NCBI GenBank assembly: GCA_964495375.1
Contig: CAZBWM010000006.1
Coordinates: forward strand, 85,989-149,988
Origin: JAIESQ01 sp964495375
GTDB lineage: Bacteria; Planctomycetota; Planctomycetia; Pirellulales; JAEUIK01
Direction of reading: 5' to 3'
Length of the DNA: 64,000 nt
Shown here: positions 10,288 to 17,120 of the stretch, one piece after another
Layout: every line of letters begins with the position of its first letter
Numbering within the stretch: the stretch's first letter is position 1
Translations under genes and position numbers: made by a program
Notes under the pieces: model-generated
The model's input: the letters and a program-made list of their open reading frames with translations, nothing else
What the model was told of the DNA's origin: nothing
The model's database searches: none

Positions 10288-10360
10288 CGGTCGAGCGGTT
10301 CTTTGAGTGTGCGGCTGAATGTTCGGTTGAATTTGTGTGGTCAACTTGCGGTCAGTTCTT

Positions 10361-10882
10361 TTACAGTCCGGCGCGAATCGCCAGCCAACCGAGCACCACG
10401 AACGTGCTCAAGGCGACCGGCACCGCGAACGGCACCACGCGAGCCGGAGCAGCCTGGCCCGGCTTGCGAACCGGCTGGCCCGAGTGCAGGAACTTGGCTT
10501 GGGCTTTCGACACCCCTTGCGTGCAGGCGAAGTAGGTCAGCACCGCGGCCGCCAGCAGAGCGGCCGATAAGGCGCTGAGCACGAAGGCCACGAGAATGAG
10601 CTTCGGCCCGAGCCAGGCGCCGAGGGCCGCCAGTAGTTTCACGTCTCCCATGCCGCTTCCGCCCAGCGCCGCCGGGATGAACAGCAGACCCAAGCCCACG
10701 GCCAGGCCGGCCAGCGAGATCAGCACGCCGAAGCCTTCGGGCGCGAGCGTGTGATAGGCCAGGCCCGCCAGCGCCGCAGGCACGGTGAGCAGGTTGGGAA
10801 TGCGATGCGATCGTAGATCGGTCCAGGCCGCCACGATCGCGTACAGACCGACACTCGACATCAGCAACCAGGAACTGTGCAT
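10361..10882 (-). CDS. Prepilin peptidase, A24 family (TadV/CpaA type)
   Basis: A 173-residue polytopic membrane aspartic protease that cleaves the leaders of Flp-type prepilins. The two catalytic aspartates are visible: D22 in AAWTDLRSHRIPN and D80 in the GMGD motif (GSGMGDVKLLAALG). Length matches the short TadV/CpaA class, which lacks the methylase domain of PilD. It is followed by a C-terminal region with one more helix. Gene order, directly after three pilin genes, fits the role. Confidence 0.92.
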   Translation of the reverse strand: MHSSWLLMSSVGLYAIVAAWTDLRSHRIPNLLTVPAALAGLAYHTLAPEGFGVLISLAGLAVGLGLLFIPAALGGSGMGDVKLLAALGAWLGPKLILVAFVLSALSAALLAAAVLTYFACTQGVSKAQAKFLHSGQPVRKPGQAAPARVVPFAVPVALSTFVVLGWLAIRAGL

Positions 10883-10978
10883 GGAGCGTCTTTCTGTCGA
10901 TGCGTGATGAATGTTGCGTGTGACGAGCGTTACCAGACGATGCCGAGAAACTTGATTCGTGAACGGGTACCTGCGGGC

Positions 10979-11302
10979 TTACGGCGTATCGAGCCCACCA
11001 CCCTGGCCGGCGCCACCACCCGGGCCGGCGCCTGCGCCCCCGAACTCTCCTCCCTTACCGTCCTCGGGTCGGCAGGTGGTGACCGTGCCGCGAGTGTCGA
11101 CAAACGAGGTGCCGAAGCCGGTGAAGCTCTGATCGATGGCGACCGCCGCGCCGGCCACGTCGCCGAGCTCGTCGACGATCGCGTCGCGAACCGCGGTCAG
11201 GCCGCCGACGATTCCCACGGCGATGATCGTGATCAGCACGATCCACTCGAAGGAGAGGACGCCTCGGCGTCGGTTGCAGCGGCGGTTCTGTTTGGTGATC
11301 AC
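10979..11302 (-). CDS. Flp-like pilin paralogue 1
   Basis: A 107-residue pilin-like protein. A basic head (MITKQNRRCNRRRG) is followed by VLSFEWIVLITIIAVGIVGGL, with glutamate at +5 and an aromatic residue at +6 after the glycine, as in Flp-type prepilin sites (G|xxxxEY/F). The helix continues into a conserved TAVRDAIVDELGDVAGAAVAIDQSF segment shared with the two neighbouring paralogues. The tail is rich in glycine. Start codon is GTG and no strong ribosome site is visible. Confidence 0.8.
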   Translation of the reverse strand: MITKQNRRCNRRRGVLSFEWIVLITIIAVGIVGGLTAVRDAIVDELGDVAGAAVAIDQSFTGFGTSFVDTRGTVTTCRPEDGKGGEFGGAGAGPGGGAGQGGGLDTP

Positions 11303-11400
11303 GGTTGGCTATCGTTTGGCAGGGAGGTGTTGTTTCGTACGTTAGGTGTTTGTTGTTGTCGACTACCGGCAAGTTATCTGGCCCGACTAGTGGCTCTGCA

Positions 11401-11721
11401 TCATGGGCCGCCGACGTCGTTGACCGTTTGCGAGGGCACGCTCAGCGAGGTTTCCTCGCGCGAGGTGCCCACACCGGCCGCGGTATCGTCGAAGTTCATG
11501 GCGTTGCGGCCCAGCCAAGGATCGGCGTTGACGGTAAAGCTCTGATCGATCGCCACGGCGGCGCCGGCCACGTCTCCCAGTTCGCTGATGATGGCGTCGC
11601 GAGCCGCGGTCAGCCCGCCGACGATGCCGATCACCAGCACCGAAATGAGCAGTACCCACTCGAAGGTGAGGACGCCGGCGTCTTCGCGAACGAGTCGGGC
11701 GAGCAGTCGGTTGATGGTCAT
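11401..11721 (-). CDS. Flp-like pilin paralogue 2
   Basis: A 106-residue paralogue of the proteins on either side. The prepilin-like site reads DAG|VLTFEWVLLISVLVIG, then GGLTAARDAIISELGDVAGAA and AIDQSFTVN. After about residue 65 the sequence diverges from its sisters, so the three proteins share a core helix and differ in the exposed tail. The 98-base gap to paralogue 1 has no clear hairpin. Confidence 0.8.
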   Translation of the reverse strand: MTINRLLARLVREDAGVLTFEWVLLISVLVIGIVGGLTAARDAIISELGDVAGAAVAIDQSFTVNADPWLGRNAMNFDDTAAGVGTSREETSLSVPSQTVNDVGGP

Positions 11722-11787
11722 CGGTCGGGGTCTTTCGCGTGTTTTGGTCGAGAGGGGGAGTTGTCTTACTTTGTTTTCAAAGTGGGT

Positions 11788-11873
11788 CCGAAGGATGACT
11801 TTTCCGCTTGTCTCCTCTCCCCTTGCGGGAGAGGTCGGGTGAGGGGTCCAAGATGCAGCAAGTCATTCTTCGG
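11788..11873. repeat. Element B, copy 2 (MITE-like) between pilin genes
   Basis: Arms CCGAAGGATGACTT (11788-11801) and AAGTCATTCTTCGG (11860-11873) pair with one G-T type mismatch. The core (CCTCTCCCC/GGGAGAGG hairpin, then GGGTGAGGGGTCCAAG) aligns with copy 1 at 6119-6207, including the right flank pattern GGGGTCCAA..CAG.AAGT.ATT...CGGCC. The arms of the two copies differ in several positions on both sides. Confidence 0.75.
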
Positions 11874-11892
11874 CCGCACCGAAGATGCGAGC

Positions 11893-11930
11893 CGCGCCCC
11901 GCGAGGCCAAACTGTTCCTCGCGGGGCGCG
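11893..11930. terminator. Strong hairpin downstream of pilin paralogue 3
   Basis: A perfect 14-bp GC-rich stem (11893-11906 with 11917-11930) and a 10-base loop, 45 bases after the stop of pilin 3. There is no T-run, so it is more likely a partial attenuator or an mRNA 3'-end stabiliser that would leave more transcript for the first pilin than for downstream genes. Confidence 0.55.
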
Positions 11931-11974
11931 ATAGCTCGCGGCAGGATCGACGAGATCGCTACGTCGGTCGGTCG

Positions 11975-12325
11975 TTACTGCAGGTTGCAGTTGACGTCGA
12001 CGACGATCTGGTTCGGCACGACAAAGTTCTGACCCTGGAAGCGGCAGCTACCGGCAACGTTGCAGATGGTGTCGCTGAAGATCGAGAACTGGCCACCGTC
12101 GGTGAAGGTGTCGTGAGCCACGGCTTCGACCGGCGGCAGGATCAGATAGCTCTGATCGAGGTGAACGATGGCCTGAGCCACGTCACCCAATTCGCTGATC
12201 AGTGCGTCGCGGACGGCGCTGAGGCCGCCCACGATGCCGATCGCTAGCACGGTGATCAGCAGAATCCATTCGAAGGTGAGTACACCTTCCTGCTCCTTCC
12301 ACAGTCGCTTGAGAACTACTTGCAC
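11975..12325 (-). CDS. Flp-like pilin paralogue 3, first gene of the tad operon
   Basis: A 116-residue pilin-like protein. The short leader ends KEQEG| followed by VLTFEWILLITVLAIGIVGGL, then SAVRDALISELGDVAQAIVHLDQSY. The tail has two cysteines close together (TICNVAGSC) and a third near the C-terminus, which could form a disulfide outside the cell. The start is GTG at 12325, chosen because AAGGAG lies 7 bases before it; an ATG two bases away is out of frame. As the first gene after the regulatory region it is the best candidate for the major pilin. Confidence 0.8.
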   Translation of the reverse strand: MQVVLKRLWKEQEGVLTFEWILLITVLAIGIVGGLSAVRDALISELGDVAQAIVHLDQSYLILPPVEAVAHDTFTDGGQFSIFSDTICNVAGSCRFQGQNFVVPNQIVVDVNCNLQ

Positions 12326-12791
12326 ATGTGTCTCCTTGTTGGATGCACCCTGGATGCGTCCGAAACTACGTCGTTTCGGTTGTCGCTGTCCGGCCCGGTT
12401 TCGATTCATGTGCCTGCGAGCCGACAGCACGCCTGCCTTAATGCAGAGCGCGTGCCAACACCTGCGTTGGGCTGAGGAGTGGCAATCGCAAGCGACGTTA
12501 ATGCTCATGCCGCTACGAGTTGCAGATTGCGAGAATTCGCTGCGCGAAAGCGCGGTGAGGCGGAGCGCGCAAGGCGATGTTGTGCTTGCGAAACATGGCC
12601 CGGTGGACAGTTGGCCGCGTTGTTGCAGAAGCGAAACAACGCGGGCGTGCCGATGCGACACGGCGCGTTACCGCGCGTGCGCAATGTGCCGGTTATGCCG
12701 GCGCGACAGGGCAAAGAGGATCAATTGACCTCGTTGAACTCCGTCGCCCACGAGATTTCATGCGGTGGGGGCAAACGCCTAGAATGAGGCG
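12326..12791. other. Divergent intergenic region upstream of the tad operon
   Basis: About 465 bases between the first pilin (minus) and a small membrane protein gene (plus). Open frames here lack ribosome sites and protein features. It contains a sigma-54-like site for the minus strand (12442-12457) and a small hairpin CGAAAC/GTTTCG near 12360-12377. It should carry the tad promoter and any activator sites. Confidence 0.5.
12442..12457 (-). promoter_or_regulatory. Sigma-54-like (-24/-12) promoter for the pilin/tad operon
   Basis: Read on the minus strand the site is TGGCACGCGCTCTGCA. Against the consensus TGGCACG-N4-TTGCW it matches at 11 of 12 defined positions, keeping the GG and GC pairs. 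It lies about 117 bases upstream of the pilin GTG and points at it. Pilin genes are often sigma-54 dependent in other bacteria. No activator gene is in the window. Confidence 0.45.
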
Positions 12792-13394
12792 ATGCGTTTC
12801 TCGCCCCCGCGCCGCTGGTTGCAGTTCCGCCTGAGCACATGGTTCGTGCTCGTGGCGATTCTCGCCATGTGCTTGTTCGGGGCGGTGTATCTCCGCGGCA
12901 CGCTTTACTACGATTCAAGCACCTTCGTCGGCGACGGTTCTCTCTCAGATGGTGGTTTCTGGTCGTATCCACGTTATCGAATCGAGTTCCCGGCGATCTC
13001 GCTCAGTGACTCAAACGTAACCCAGTTTCGCTTCCGCGGACCACCCACGACACGTACGACCTTCAAGTTCGTGATGACATCCGCCGAAGGCTGGACTGGG
13101 TTTGAGTTGTCGGATCAACTTAGCAGCGATGTGCGCTTGCGAAACATATCTGTTGACGTGGCCCTAGTTGACAGCGAGGGGCTAACAATTATGCAATGCA
13201 ATGGAACCTTGCACCAATGGATGCTGGAGTCGAGTGGTGTCGAGGGAGCATTCTGGCACGTAAGTGGACGTAACGTGCCTCTGAACAAACGCGAGTCCTA
13301 CACTTTAACGGTGAGAACGACCGCCTCAGCCGGAAATACGTTGCGGCTGACTGCCAGACCATTGCTCTACGGCGGCGGCCAAGAATCGCTGTAA
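12792..13394 (+). CDS. Small membrane protein, RRWxQFRLSTW family, C-terminus lost
   Basis: A 200-residue protein of unknown function. The first 20 residues (basic, RRWLQFRLSTWFVLV) and one helix (about 17-35) are almost the same as in the gene at 13720, also at DNA level, so the two are recent duplicates at the 5' end. The rest is an extracytoplasmic domain without known motifs. The TAA stop falls just before a segment (13395-13490) that encodes the C-terminal helix found in the paralogues, so the protein seems truncated. Confidence 0.65.
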   Translation: MRFSPPRRWLQFRLSTWFVLVAILAMCLFGAVYLRGTLYYDSSTFVGDGSLSDGGFWSYPRYRIEFPAISLSDSNVTQFRFRGPPTTRTTFKFVMTSAEGWTGFELSDQLSSDVRLRNISVDVALVDSEGLTIMQCNGTLHQWMLESSGVEGAFWHVSGRNVPLNKRESYTLTVRTTASAGNTLRLTARPLLYGGGQESL

Positions 13395-13490
13395 CCCAAA
13401 CTGGCCACCATCGCTCTCGTCGCCTTCCTCACCTGGAAAGCCGCGCGGGCTGTTGGGCCGCGAATGATCCAACGCTTCAGACGCGTCTGA
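13395..13490 (+). pseudogene. Detached C-terminal helix module of the preceding gene
   Basis: In the same frame after the TAA stop, 31 codons read PKLATIALVAFLTWKAARA and on to RRV before a TGA. This matches the C-terminal module of the paralogues (KLIWPALALAAFLVWKAAW at 13720-14076 and QLVWPALALVAFLAWKAAW at 14566-15075). The bases overlapping the stop (TGTAACCC) also read as the expected N-P motif in the +1 frame, so a small indel rather than a simple nonsense change may have caused the loss. Confidence 0.65.
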
Positions 13491-13573
13491 ATGAAGCTCC
13501 TGGAGCAATAGCAGACGAACTACGCACTAGGCGGCGAATGGCAAATTGCTCGTTTGGCAACGGAATTCTTTTT

Positions 13574-13675
13574 GCCACAGAGATCGCCGAGGTCACAGAG
13601 GAAGTTGTATACGGAAGACTCCTCATCAATCGAGCCCATCTGCATTTTCTCGGTGTCCTCGGTGACCTCGGTGGC
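13574..13675. repeat. Element D, GCCACAGAG-type inverted repeat
   Basis: Arms 13574-13600 and 13649-13675 (27 bases each) are complementary at 22 of 27 positions; both contain GCCAC.GAG..TC.CCGAGG.CAC.GAG. The spacer is 48 bases. It fills most of the gap between the two related membrane protein genes and resembles short dispersed repeats known from many genomes. Confidence 0.65.
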
Positions 13676-13719
13676 TAATTGAATATCGTGTTGCGGCCGC
13701 GCGGGTCTATGATGCAGCT

Positions 13720-14076
13720 ATGCGCTTCTTGCCCCCGCGCCGCTGGTTTCAGTTCCGCCTCAGCACGTGGTTCGTGCTCGTGACGTTCGTTGCCTGGGGG
13801 ATGGCCTGCCAGCCCTGGATCGTCCGCGAAGAACGTGTCGTCTACGTCAGTCACAGCGACTTCCAGGCCGCCAAGGATCCCCTCGGCCTTCAGCATGAAC
13901 GTACTATCGGCGGTGGAATCGAAACCCTCGACGACGGTTCTGCCCGTTACCACTACCGTTCCGAGCACCACAAACCCAATGCCAAACTTATCTGGCCCGC
14001 CTTGGCCCTTGCCGCCTTCCTCGTCTGGAAGGCCGCTTGGACAATGCATGGGCGCTTCAAACCATCCCAGATTTAG
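13720..14076 (+). CDS. Small membrane protein, RRWxQFRLSTW family
   Basis: A 118-residue protein of unknown function. The basic N-terminus RRWFQFRLSTWFVLV leads into a first helix (about 15-32). A short polar middle region follows, then a C-terminal helix with the motif KLIWPALALAAFLVWKAAW (about 89-107) and a basic tail. Topology suggests two helices with the middle outside the cell. It shares its N-terminus with the gene at 12792 and its C-terminus with those at 12792 (detached) and 14566. Confidence 0.65.
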   Translation: MRFLPPRRWFQFRLSTWFVLVTFVAWGMACQPWIVREERVVYVSHSDFQAAKDPLGLQHERTIGGGIETLDDGSARYHYRSEHHKPNAKLIWPALALAAFLVWKAAWTMHGRFKPSQI

Positions 14077-14191
14077 CTGATAAGCACGGGCGAGCGGCCA
14101 TCTTTTTGCGCCGCTACAATTGCCCCCACGCGTTGCCTGCCCCCACGCATCCAAACCAACGCCGGAAGTCTCTCGAGCCAGAAAGGGGACA

Positions 14192-14515
14192 ATGGACGAG
14201 AATCCGTACCTCGCCCCAGTTCGGAACGACAATACCAAACAGCCGCCGCCAACCGAAGCAACGCCCAGGCCGAGCCGCAGCATGCGACCGGCAGACCTTT
14301 TCGAAGTGGCCGTGCGAGTGCTTGGGTTGGCGTTTATCGGTTGGGGGGCCGTCACCATGTTCGGCATCCTCTTACCGGCCGATGGGTACGCTGCTTTCGA
14401 CTATCTCCTCGGCGCGGTCGGGTATATGAGCATCGGCATCGTCTATTTTCTGTTTGCCAGGGTGTTAGTTGCGATGGCCTATGGCGGTCGAGATCGCTAC
14501 GCGGAATTCGACTAA
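14192..14515 (+). CDS. Small membrane protein with MDENPYLAP start
   Basis: A 107-residue protein. The start MDENPYLAP, followed by a proline-rich polar stretch, is a pattern seen often in planctomycete membrane proteins. Two hydrophobic helices follow (about 44-62 and 71-96). The start at 14192 has AAGGGGA 6 bases upstream, better than an in-frame ATG 72 bases earlier. No function can be assigned. Confidence 0.7.
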   Translation: MDENPYLAPVRNDNTKQPPPTEATPRPSRSMRPADLFEVAVRVLGLAFIGWGAVTMFGILLPADGYAAFDYLLGAVGYMSIGIVYFLFARVLVAMAYGGRDRYAEFD

Positions 14516-14565
14516 CCCACGACCGCCTTTAGACGGACTGCGCGAGAATCGGTTATCAGGCAACC

Positions 14566-15075
14566 ATGCGACTCCGTTACAAACTTTCGACAATCCTGAT
14601 TCCGCCCGCGATCGTCGCTTGGGCGTTGTCGTGCGCTCCGTACTACTGGTTCTCGCACGGCTGTTCACCCATGTTGCATAAATATCGGCCGGTTACCCGC
14701 GGAACGCTTCATGTGAATCCTCAACTCGTTTGGCCGGCGCTCGCGCTAGTCGCCTTCCTCGCCTGGAAGGCCGCCTGGGCAATTCGCGGCCGGTTCGAGA
14801 AGCATGCGGAATCTCCGGCCAAGGCGCGGTCATCACTTTCTGAAAAAAAACTGATGCACTCCCAACGCGCCAAGGTACTCATGCGACTCCTGCCCCGACG
14901 AATGCCGATCCTGCTAACCAGCACTCTGGCGGGCGCGGCAGTCAGCCAGTTATTTATGCCGCGCGTGAGCATTTGGTCGGAGTATGCTCCCTTAATGTAT
15001 GCCGCTGCCGGCGCAATAATCGGCGTGCTGTGGGGACTGCTTTTCGAATTGGCCCGCCACGATTCTCAGGACTAA
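14566..15075 (+). CDS. Membrane protein, WPALALVAFLAWKAA family with extra C-terminal domain
   Basis: A 169-residue protein with a first helix (about 8-25), the module QLVWPALALVAFLAWKAAWAIRGRF (about 53-77) shared with its neighbours, and then an added region with two more helices (about 111-127 and 140-160, MYAAAGAIIGVLWGLLFEL). The second half begins at an internal MHSQRAKVLMRLLPRR, which could be the start of a formerly separate protein fused to the module. Function unknown. Confidence 0.65.
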   Translation: MRLRYKLSTILIPPAIVAWALSCAPYYWFSHGCSPMLHKYRPVTRGTLHVNPQLVWPALALVAFLAWKAAWAIRGRFEKHAESPAKARSSLSEKKLMHSQRAKVLMRLLPRRMPILLTSTLAGAAVSQLFMPRVSIWSEYAPLMYAAAGAIIGVLWGLLFELARHDSQD

Positions 15076-15173
15076 ACCGACCCACTACCCGCAATTTGAC
15101 AGCCCTGCTCCGCCGGGGGTAAATTCAAGCTCGGCCGGCTGCGCCAGCACGCGAGGTCAAGACCGGCGTCGGC

Positions 15174-15241
15174 GTAGGTCAGGCACCCCGTGCCTGACAT
15201 CCTCGCCTTGTTATTGTCAGGCACAGGAGTGCCTGACCTAC
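15174..15241. repeat. Element E, paired GTAGGTCAGGCAC repeats
   Basis: Two inverted copies, 15174-15198 and 15216-15241, each themselves palindromic (GTCAGGCAC-loop-GTGCCTGAC; loops CCC and AGG or equivalent). The spacer is 17 bases. The unit ends in GTAGGT on both outer sides. It sits 37 bases upstream of the DUF1501 gene and would form a strong cruciform or RNA hairpin. Confidence 0.7.
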
Positions 15242-15278
15242 AGACTTTGCAATTCACTTCACTCGGGGGTCGTTGATC

Positions 15279-16742
15279 ATGCTCTGCATTCCCGGTCGGC
15301 CTGGCAAGGATCTCTGCGATGGCCTCACGCGCCGCGAGTTGTTGCGCGTCGGCGGGTCGGCGGCGCTTGGTCTCACCCTGCCCAGCTTGCTCCGCATGCA
15401 GAAGGCCTCGGCCAATGAGTCGGCGGCCACCGGCGGCCCCGGTTGGGGTAAAGCCAAGAGCGTGATCCTCCTTTATCTGCAAGGCGGCCCCAGCCATCTC
15501 GATCTCTGGGACCCCAAGCACGACGTGCCCGATAACGTCCGCAGCCCGTACCAGGCGATCGACACCAAGCTGCCGGGCGTGCAAGTCGTCGAAACCATGC
15601 CGAAGCTGGCCGGTGTGCTCGACAAAGCGACCCTCATCCGTTCGATGAGCTACACGCCGATCGGCCTGTTCAATCACACGGCCGCCATTTATCAGATGCT
15701 CACCGGCTACACGGCCGACAAGGTGAGCCCGTCGGGTCAGCTCGAACCGCCGAGCCCCAAGGATTTTCCGAACGTCGGCTCGAACATCATCCGGCTGAAG
15801 CCGCCGACCGAGCCGATGTTGCCGTTCGTGATGTTGCCCCGCCCGCTGCAAGAGAGCAACGTGGTCGGCAAAGCAGGCACGGCCGGCTTCCTGGGTCGCG
15901 CCTTCGATCCGTATTATCTGTATCCGCCCGGCGACGACATGGACATGGACAAGATGGAGCGGGTGAGTGTCGACGACCTCAAGCTCCGTCCTGAGGTGAG
16001 CATGGCCCGGCTCGAGCGCCGCGCGAAGTTGCGCGACCTGATCAACGGCGGCATGCCGGCCATCGAGAAGGCCGTCGCCCGCTACGATCTCGACGAGTAC
16101 TACAGCCAGGCGCTCGGCCTGGTGCTGTCGGGCAAGGCGCGCGACGCCTTCGACCTGAAGTTGGAGAAGGACGAAACCCGCGATCGCTACGGTCGCAACA
16201 CCTTCGGGCAAAGCTGCCTGCTGGCCCGCCGCTTGATCGAGGCGGGCACGCGGTTCGTCGAGGTCAACTGGCCCAAGGTCGCCAACTCCGACAACCACTC
16301 GTGGGACACCCACACCGGGCTGGCCCATCGCATCAAGAATCAGGCGGCCCCGCTGCTCGACGGCGCACTCAGCTCGTTGATCGCCGATTTGGACGAGCGC
16401 GGCTTGCTTGACGAAACCTTGGTCGTGGCGGTGGGCGAATTCGGCCGCAGCCCCAAGCGCGGCGTGAGCACGTCGGGCAACGCCAACAACGACGACGGCC
16501 GCGATCACTGGCCCTACTGTTACACGGCCTGCGTGGCAGGCGCCGGCGTCAAGCGGGGTTATGTCCACGGCAAGTCGGACGCGACCGGATCGGCCCCGTT
16601 GGAGAACCCTGTCCACCCGAACGATCTGCTGGCGACGATCTACCACAGCGTGGGGATCGCGCCCGATACGATCGTCTACAACCACCTGAACCAGCCCCGC
16701 GAGCTGGTCAAAGGTGCCACGGTTTCGGGCATCCTGAGCTAA
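15279..16742 (+). CDS. DUF1501 family protein with Tat-like leader
   Basis: A 487-residue DUF1501 protein. The leader has a twin-arginine motif (LTRRELLRVGGSAALGLTLPSLL, about residues 16-38), so export folded through Tat is likely. The body has the family features: VILLYLQGGPSHLDLWDPK near residue 65, LPMLPF-type central part, and HSWDTHTG with DETLVVAVGEFGRSP later, which resembles the metal-binding fold of sulfatases. Members usually sit beside a cytochrome-domain DUF1549/DUF1553 partner; none is near here. ATG at 15279 is used; a TTG lies two codons earlier. Confidence 0.9.
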   Translation: MLCIPGRPGKDLCDGLTRRELLRVGGSAALGLTLPSLLRMQKASANESAATGGPGWGKAKSVILLYLQGGPSHLDLWDPKHDVPDNVRSPYQAIDTKLPGVQVVETMPKLAGVLDKATLIRSMSYTPIGLFNHTAAIYQMLTGYTADKVSPSGQLEPPSPKDFPNVGSNIIRLKPPTEPMLPFVMLPRPLQESNVVGKAGTAGFLGRAFDPYYLYPPGDDMDMDKMERVSVDDLKLRPEVSMARLERRAKLRDLINGGMPAIEKAVARYDLDEYYSQALGLVLSGKARDAFDLKLEKDETRDRYGRNTFGQSCLLARRLIEAGTRFVEVNWPKVANSDNHSWDTHTGLAHRIKNQAAPLLDGALSSLIADLDERGLLDETLVVAVGEFGRSPKRGVSTSGNANNDDGRDHWPYCYTACVAGAGVKRGYVHGKSDATGSAPLENPVHPNDLLATIYHSVGIAPDTIVYNHLNQPRELVKGATVSGILS

Positions 16743-16826
16743 GGGGGCCGGCATTCTCGCCGTGGCACGGCCATCCTGGCCGTGTTTCGCATCGGCTGGA
16801 AGCCGATGCCACGAGCGATTGCGGCC

Positions 16827-16991
16827 GGTGTCTGGAACCGCCGAGCCTGCGGCGTTCCATTGCCCTGCAGGCAGCCGAAGGTGGTTCCTGACACCTTGGG
16901 CCCTGTCGAATCGCGCCGCCGAGGGTGTCAGGAACCACCTCGAGTACGCTGTTCAGGTTGCCAAGTCACCCGCGCGGCGGTTCCAGACACC
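16827..16991. repeat. Element F, four alternating copies of GGTGTC(A/T)GGAACC(A/G)CC
   Basis: Four 16- to 17-base units lie in alternating orientation: 16827-16842 (+), 16879-16895 (-), 16924-16940 (+) and 16976-16991 (-). Outer units pair with each other and inner units pair with each other, giving two nested inverted repeats; start-to-start distances are 52, 45 and 52 bases. They fill the 378-base gap (16743-17120) between the DUF1501 and DUF1080 genes, which otherwise holds only a short hairpin (ATCGGCT/AGCCGAT near 16791). Confidence 0.8.
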
Positions 16992-17120
16992 AGTTTGACG
17001 TGCCTCCCGGCGGTCCCTTGCTCCGCCCCTGTCGGCAGTCCAAAATAGCCGACTGTTCGCCCTCCGCGCGCGAAATCAACCCTCCCGTACCCCGCCCCCC
17101 TTGCTTGTGGAGCATCGAGT

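Noticed and set aside
12326..12661. Upstream extension of the pilin 3 frame to 228 codons
   Set aside because: The GTG at 12325 has a strong ribosome site at the right distance and gives a normal prepilin leader.
15072..16754. Minus-strand frame of 560 codons opposite the DUF1501 gene
   Set aside because: Antisense shadow caused by GC-rich codon usage; the sense frame has a Tat-like leader and family motifs.
16741..17120. CRISPR-like array between the DUF1501 and DUF1080 genes
   Set aside because: The units alternate in orientation with uneven spacing and are palindromic pairs, not direct repeats with unique spacers; no cas genes are present.
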